Part shown: positions 61,126 to 64,000 of the stretch, in pieces
Layout: the number at the start of each line of letters is the position of its first letter
Position numbering within the stretch: position 1 is the first letter of the stretch
Source of the DNA: Verrucomicrobiia bacterium
GTDB taxonomy: Bacteria; Verrucomicrobiota; Verrucomicrobiia; Limisphaerales; UBA1100
Assembly: GCA_014239365.1 (NCBI GenBank)
Contig: JAAZZB010000031.1
Location: forward strand, 44,587-108,586
DNA length: 64,000 nucleotides
Direction: 5' to 3'
Notes under the pieces: generated by a model
The model's database searches: none
The model's input: the letters and a program-made list of their open reading frames with translations, nothing else
What the model was told of the DNA's origin: nothing
Translations under genes and position numbers: made by a program

Positions 61126-62979
61126 TTAAACCGCCGATGAAGTAATCCCCTGCTTCCGCGCCATCGTAGCGAACGCGCCGTCGCGTTCCATCAACTCCGC
61201 GAAATTGCCCGACTCCACCACGCGTCCCGCATCCAGCACGATGATGCGATCCATCCCGCGCAAAGTCGAAAGCCGATGCGCCACGCACACCACCGTGCGG
61301 CCTTCTTCCAAGCGATCGATCGCGCCCTGCACCTCCGACTCCGCCTTGGAATCCAGCGACGCGGTGGCTTCATCCAAAATCAAAATCGGCGCTTGCCGCG
61401 CAAACGCCCGCGCAATGGCAATCCGCTGGCGTTGCCCGCCCGAAAGCCGCGTGCCCTGTTCGCCGAGGCTCGTGTCGTAACCCTCCGGCAAGCCCTCAAT
61501 AAACTCATGCGCATTCGCCGCCTTCGCTGCGGCAATGATGTCCTCCCGCGTGGCATCGAGCTTACCGCACGCAATGTTGTCCGCCACCGACTGATTAAAA
61601 ATCACAATCTCCTGACTCACCAACGCCATTTGCCCGCGGAGGGTTTCAAAAGATACCGCGGCAATATCAACCCCATCAATCGTGATGCGCCCTTTCGTTG
61701 GATCATAAAACCGCAGCAACAAACTCACCAACGTACTCTTGCCCGCGCCACTCTCGCCCACCACACCCAGCTTCGTGCCCTTCGGCAAATCCACCTCCAA
61801 CCCCCGCAGCACCGGCTCATCGCCGTAACTGAAATCCACTGCTTCAAACTTCAGCCCTTCGCGCAAGCGCGGCAACGCCTTGGGCTCCGTCACCTCCTCC
61901 ACCGAGGGGTTAGTGTCGAACGCCGTCTGCAACATCCCCACGCCCACCGAGGCCTCCTGATAATATGCATTGATGCCGCCGAGTTTTTTGATGGGTTGAT
62001 AAAGCATAATCATCCCCGTGAGAAAGCCCACCAATTCCGGCGCGGATTTCCCAGTCTTGAACACAAACAAAATAATCACGCCCGCGCCAAACATACTCAG
62101 CAACTCAATAACCGGATTTTGCAAGTGCCGCGCCTGCAACGATTTCATCCCCACCCGCGCCAGCTTTTGGTAAATCTCCGCAAACCGGCTTTGCTGCAAC
62201 CGCTCCAATCCGTAAGCCTTGATGGTGCGCATATTTGTGTACACCTCCACCATCAAACTATCCTGCTCCGTGCCCTTCGTGTAAGCCACCTTCGCCACAC
62301 GGCGCAGCTTGCGACCCACCAAAATAATTGGGATCGCACTCAACGGCGCAAACAAAATGCCAAACAACGCCAGCTGCCAATCCAGCAAAAACATCGCTAC
62401 CACGAGGCCGAGAATCGTAAACGGCTCCTTAATTGCATCGGCCACGCCATAAGTCAGACACTTGTGCAACGACCCCGCACCGCGATTGATCAGCATCGTG
62501 TGATCGCCAAGCTGCCTCGCGTGAAAATAATCCATCGAAAGCCCCTGGAGTTTTTGATGAGCATCAAGCTTGATATCGCGCACCGAATACTCACTCACCC
62601 ATCCCAAACAATACACGCTGGCATAACCAATCCCGCTTCGCAAAAAAACCAAGATAGGCAGAAACATCAATCCGCCAATAATCTGCTTCGTCTCCAGCGG
62701 CACACCCACGCGCGGCAGCCAGCCATCCGCCACCCCCTGCGCGCGCTTGTTCAAGTCGCTGAGCTTTTTCTCCCAAGCCCCCGGCACAGCGGCCGTTTGG
62801 GAAACGTCTATCGTAGACTCCACCGGCTCCAGCCGCTCAAAAAGTGTCTTAGTGCCCCAAACGAAAGTGGCGTTAAAAAGACCAAACGCCACGCCCAACA
62901 AAATGCCCAGCGCGAGTCGCCCCCAGTACCGCCGCACATACGGCCAGCCGAACTCAAAAATTTTCCGGATATTTTCCAC
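61126..62979 (-). CDS. MsbA-like ABC transporter (exporter, TM-ATPase fusion)
   Basis: 617 residues from GTG 62979, preceded by AAGGCGGG and 20 bases after the glycosyltransferase stop. The track's longer start would overlap that gene. A six-helix type IV ABC domain with ISYASVYCLGWVSE-like segments, here IGYASVYCLGWVSEYSV, is followed by a nucleotide-binding domain with Walker A GESGAGKST, signature LSGGQRQRIAIARAFA and LILDEATASLD. Such proteins flip lipid A or lipid-linked sugars across the inner membrane. The two glycosyltransferases upstream on the same strand support an LPS or envelope glycan role. Confidence 0.9.
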   Translation of the reverse strand: MENIRKIFEFGWPYVRRYWGRLALGILLGVAFGLFNATFVWGTKTLFERLEPVESTIDVSQTAAVPGAWEKKLSDLNKRAQGVADGWLPRVGVPLETKQIIGGLMFLPILVFLRSGIGYASVYCLGWVSEYSVRDIKLDAHQKLQGLSMDYFHARQLGDHTMLINRGAGSLHKCLTYGVADAIKEPFTILGLVVAMFLLDWQLALFGILFAPLSAIPIILVGRKLRRVAKVAYTKGTEQDSLMVEVYTNMRTIKAYGLERLQQSRFAEIYQKLARVGMKSLQARHLQNPVIELLSMFGAGVIILFVFKTGKSAPELVGFLTGMIMLYQPIKKLGGINAYYQEASVGVGMLQTAFDTNPSVEEVTEPKALPRLREGLKFEAVDFSYGDEPVLRGLEVDLPKGTKLGVVGESGAGKSTLVSLLLRFYDPTKGRITIDGVDIAAVSFETLRGQMALVSQEIVIFNQSVADNIACGKLDATREDIIAAAKAANAHEFIEGLPEGYDTSLGEQGTRLSGGQRQRIAIARAFARQAPILILDEATASLDSKAESEVQGAIDRLEEGRTVVCVAHRLSTLRGMDRIIVLDAGRVVESGNFAELMERDGAFATMARKQGITSSAV

Positions 62980-62999
62980 GCGCCCGCCTTGTAAGCCAC

Positions 63000-63761
63000 T
63001 CAATCCCGCGCGGCAATATTCATCTGCCGCAGCAACCGATATTTTAAGTTCACCTCCCGCGCATTGAGGCGGGCGATTTGCCAACCCTGCGCGCCATCTA
63101 AAAACCCGCCGCGAAATAAATAACCCCGCAGCCAGCGCACCGCCGCGTGAATGGGTCCATCGAGCCGATGAGCGGTGTGCCCTTCATCGTGCTTCATCTC
63201 CGCCCAAAGCCGCGCGTACGTTTCACAGCGCGCCCAGTGATCAGCAGCGTCGCTAAAGGAATGATGCTCCAGCTCGCCCTCGAGTTTCTGCGCCGTCCCA
63301 TCCAATTCCAACCGCTCGTGCACCTTGCCGCCGGCAAACTGGGCCTCGCCATTTTTGAACAACCGCACCAATCGATCCGGATACCAATCCCCCCGCCGAA
63401 TCCATTTGCCCTCATAAAAAACACAACGCGGAAAACTAAAACCCGTGATGCCATCCGGAAACCGCACCTCCTTCACCGAAAGCAACTCCGAAAACAAATC
63501 CGCCGACAACGCCTCATCCGCATCGAGGCTGAGAACCCAATCGTGACTCGCCAAACTCAACGCGTGATTTTTCTGTTTCACAAACCCCAACCAATCCTGA
63601 TGCACCCACCGCGCCCCAAACTCCCGCGCCACCCCCTCCGTGCCATCCGCACTCCCCGAATCCACCACAATAATTTCATCCACCACCAACGCCGCACTCG
63701 TAAGACACCGCCGCAAATTCGCCTCCTCATTCTTAGTAATAATACAAAGTGAAATTTTCAT
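63000..63761 (-). CDS. family 2 glycosyltransferase (WaaE/KdtX-like)
   Basis: 253 residues from ATG 63761, which overlaps the previous stop in ATGA; the track's TTG at 63884 adds a low-complexity leader. GT-A fold motifs: SLCIITKNEEANLRRCL, IIVVDSGSADGT, WVLSLDADEALS with the DxD-type metal site. WFGWVKQ-like stretches here read DWLGFVKQKNHAL, typical of WaaE-type LPS core glucosyltransferases. Cytoplasmic face of the inner membrane. The exact sugar is unknown. Confidence 0.87.
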   Translation of the reverse strand: MKISLCIITKNEEANLRRCLTSAALVVDEIIVVDSGSADGTEGVAREFGARWVHQDWLGFVKQKNHALSLASHDWVLSLDADEALSADLFSELLSVKEVRFPDGITGFSFPRCVFYEGKWIRRGDWYPDRLVRLFKNGEAQFAGGKVHERLELDGTAQKLEGELEHHSFSDAADHWARCETYARLWAEMKHDEGHTAHRLDGPIHAAVRWLRGYLFRGGFLDGAQGWQIARLNAREVNLKYRLLRQMNIAARD

Positions 63762-64000
63762 CGAATTTCCGAGGCCCTTTCCGCCGCCGCCAATTCCAAT
63801 ACCGCCAAAGTTTCGCGCACATTGCGCTCCAAGCTCAAGTCCGCCTTTACTGGAACTGGCCGCGCATTGGGCCGAGCGCGCCAAAATCGAATCGCATCAA
63901 GGATGGCCCCGATGTCCGAAGGATCCTCTAACACCGTTCCGTTTATCCCCTCCTCAATCACCTCCGCCGCACCGTTGCAACCACTCGTCACCACCGGCAA
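63758..64000 (-). CDS. family 4-type glycosyltransferase, C-terminal part (cut by window edge)
   Basis: At least 80 residues; the N-terminus is beyond the window. The C-terminal half of a GT-B enzyme is indicated by PVVTSGCNGAAEVIEEGINGTVLEDPSDIGAIL, the nucleotide-sugar binding segment including an E(x7)E-like pattern. It overlaps the family 2 glycosyltransferase by 4 bases (ATGA) and is part of the same envelope glycan operon. Confidence 0.82.
   Translation of the reverse strand: MPVVTSGCNGAAEVIEEGINGTVLEDPSDIGAILDAIRFWRARPNARPVPVKADLSLERNVRETLAVLELAAAERASEIR

Noticed and set aside
61276-62994. 572-residue plus-strand open frame opposite the MsbA-like gene
   Set aside because: His/Arg/Gln-rich shadow of a well-supported ABC exporter; no family motif.

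Overview
The window looks like about 64 kb of a Verrucomicrobiota chromosome (possibly the Pedosphaera/Limisphaerales side of the phylum, perhaps aquatic). The grounds are its protein families: paired PSD1-type cytochromes (DUF1549/DUF1553) and DUF1501 proteins, PVC-type membrane-bound dehydrogenase and heme-binding domains, DUF1080, an H-X9-DG prepilin-like protein, and many Tat or lipoprotein leaders. G+C is high and gene packing is tight. No rRNA, tRNA, CRISPR array, transposase or phage gene was seen. The phylum call is an inference from gene content, not from a marker alignment.

Layout. 1-3.6 kb: the 3' end of glycyl-tRNA synthetase, then larB, a periplasmic trypsin-like protease and larC (nickel-pincer cofactor). 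3.6-14.2 kb: two tandem cytochrome/DUF1501 pairs, a low-GC lipoprotein gene and a PhoX-like Tat protein. 14.2-18.9 kb: a prepilin-like protein, a DUF4230-like membrane protein, a GntP-type permease and a DUF2851 protein. 19.0-25.3 kb: a gapless operon of an HtrA protease and a GldA/GldF/GldG-like ABC system with a DUF4340 protein. 25.4-32.0 kb: the full F-type ATP synthase operon on the minus strand (atpBEFHAGDC). 32.5-39 kb: short housekeeping and regulatory operons (HDOD, a pentapeptide-repeat K+ channel, an MntR-like regulator, zincin, cyclase, SDR, DciA, NrdR, HIT). 39-45.5 kb: a sugar-related set (PVC dehydrogenase with ThuA, a separate heme protein, DUF1080, a TIM-barrel epimerase). 45.5-59.9 kb: a nine-gene operon described below. 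60.2-64 kb: a divergent Ser/Thr kinase-like protein, then an MsbA-like exporter and two glycosyltransferases (one cut by the window edge) that look like envelope glycan or LPS genes.

The most unusual locus is the minus-strand operon 59898-45511. It has two TolC-type outer-membrane lipoproteins, three MacA-like adaptors, three MacB/FtsX-type permeases and only one ABC ATPase. All three adaptors carry a LysM-like segment inside the first half of the lipoyl/barrel region. The first is also a lipoprotein with a C-terminal tail containing LTxEQ motifs and two EF-hand loops. This suggests a multi-module, wall-anchored, possibly calcium-responsive trans-envelope machine powered by a shared ATPase. 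A kinase-like protein with three altered catalytic motifs is divergently encoded next to it.

A second theme is a set of dispersed, nested palindromic repeats between genes. One type appears both empty (38956-39009) and with another 48-bp palindromic element inside it (2144-2252). In two convergent gene pairs its arms supply stop codons. Others sit inside the atp operon and just upstream of it. Coordinates of starts were moved from the ORF track wherever a signal peptide, operon overlap or family alignment favoured a later start.
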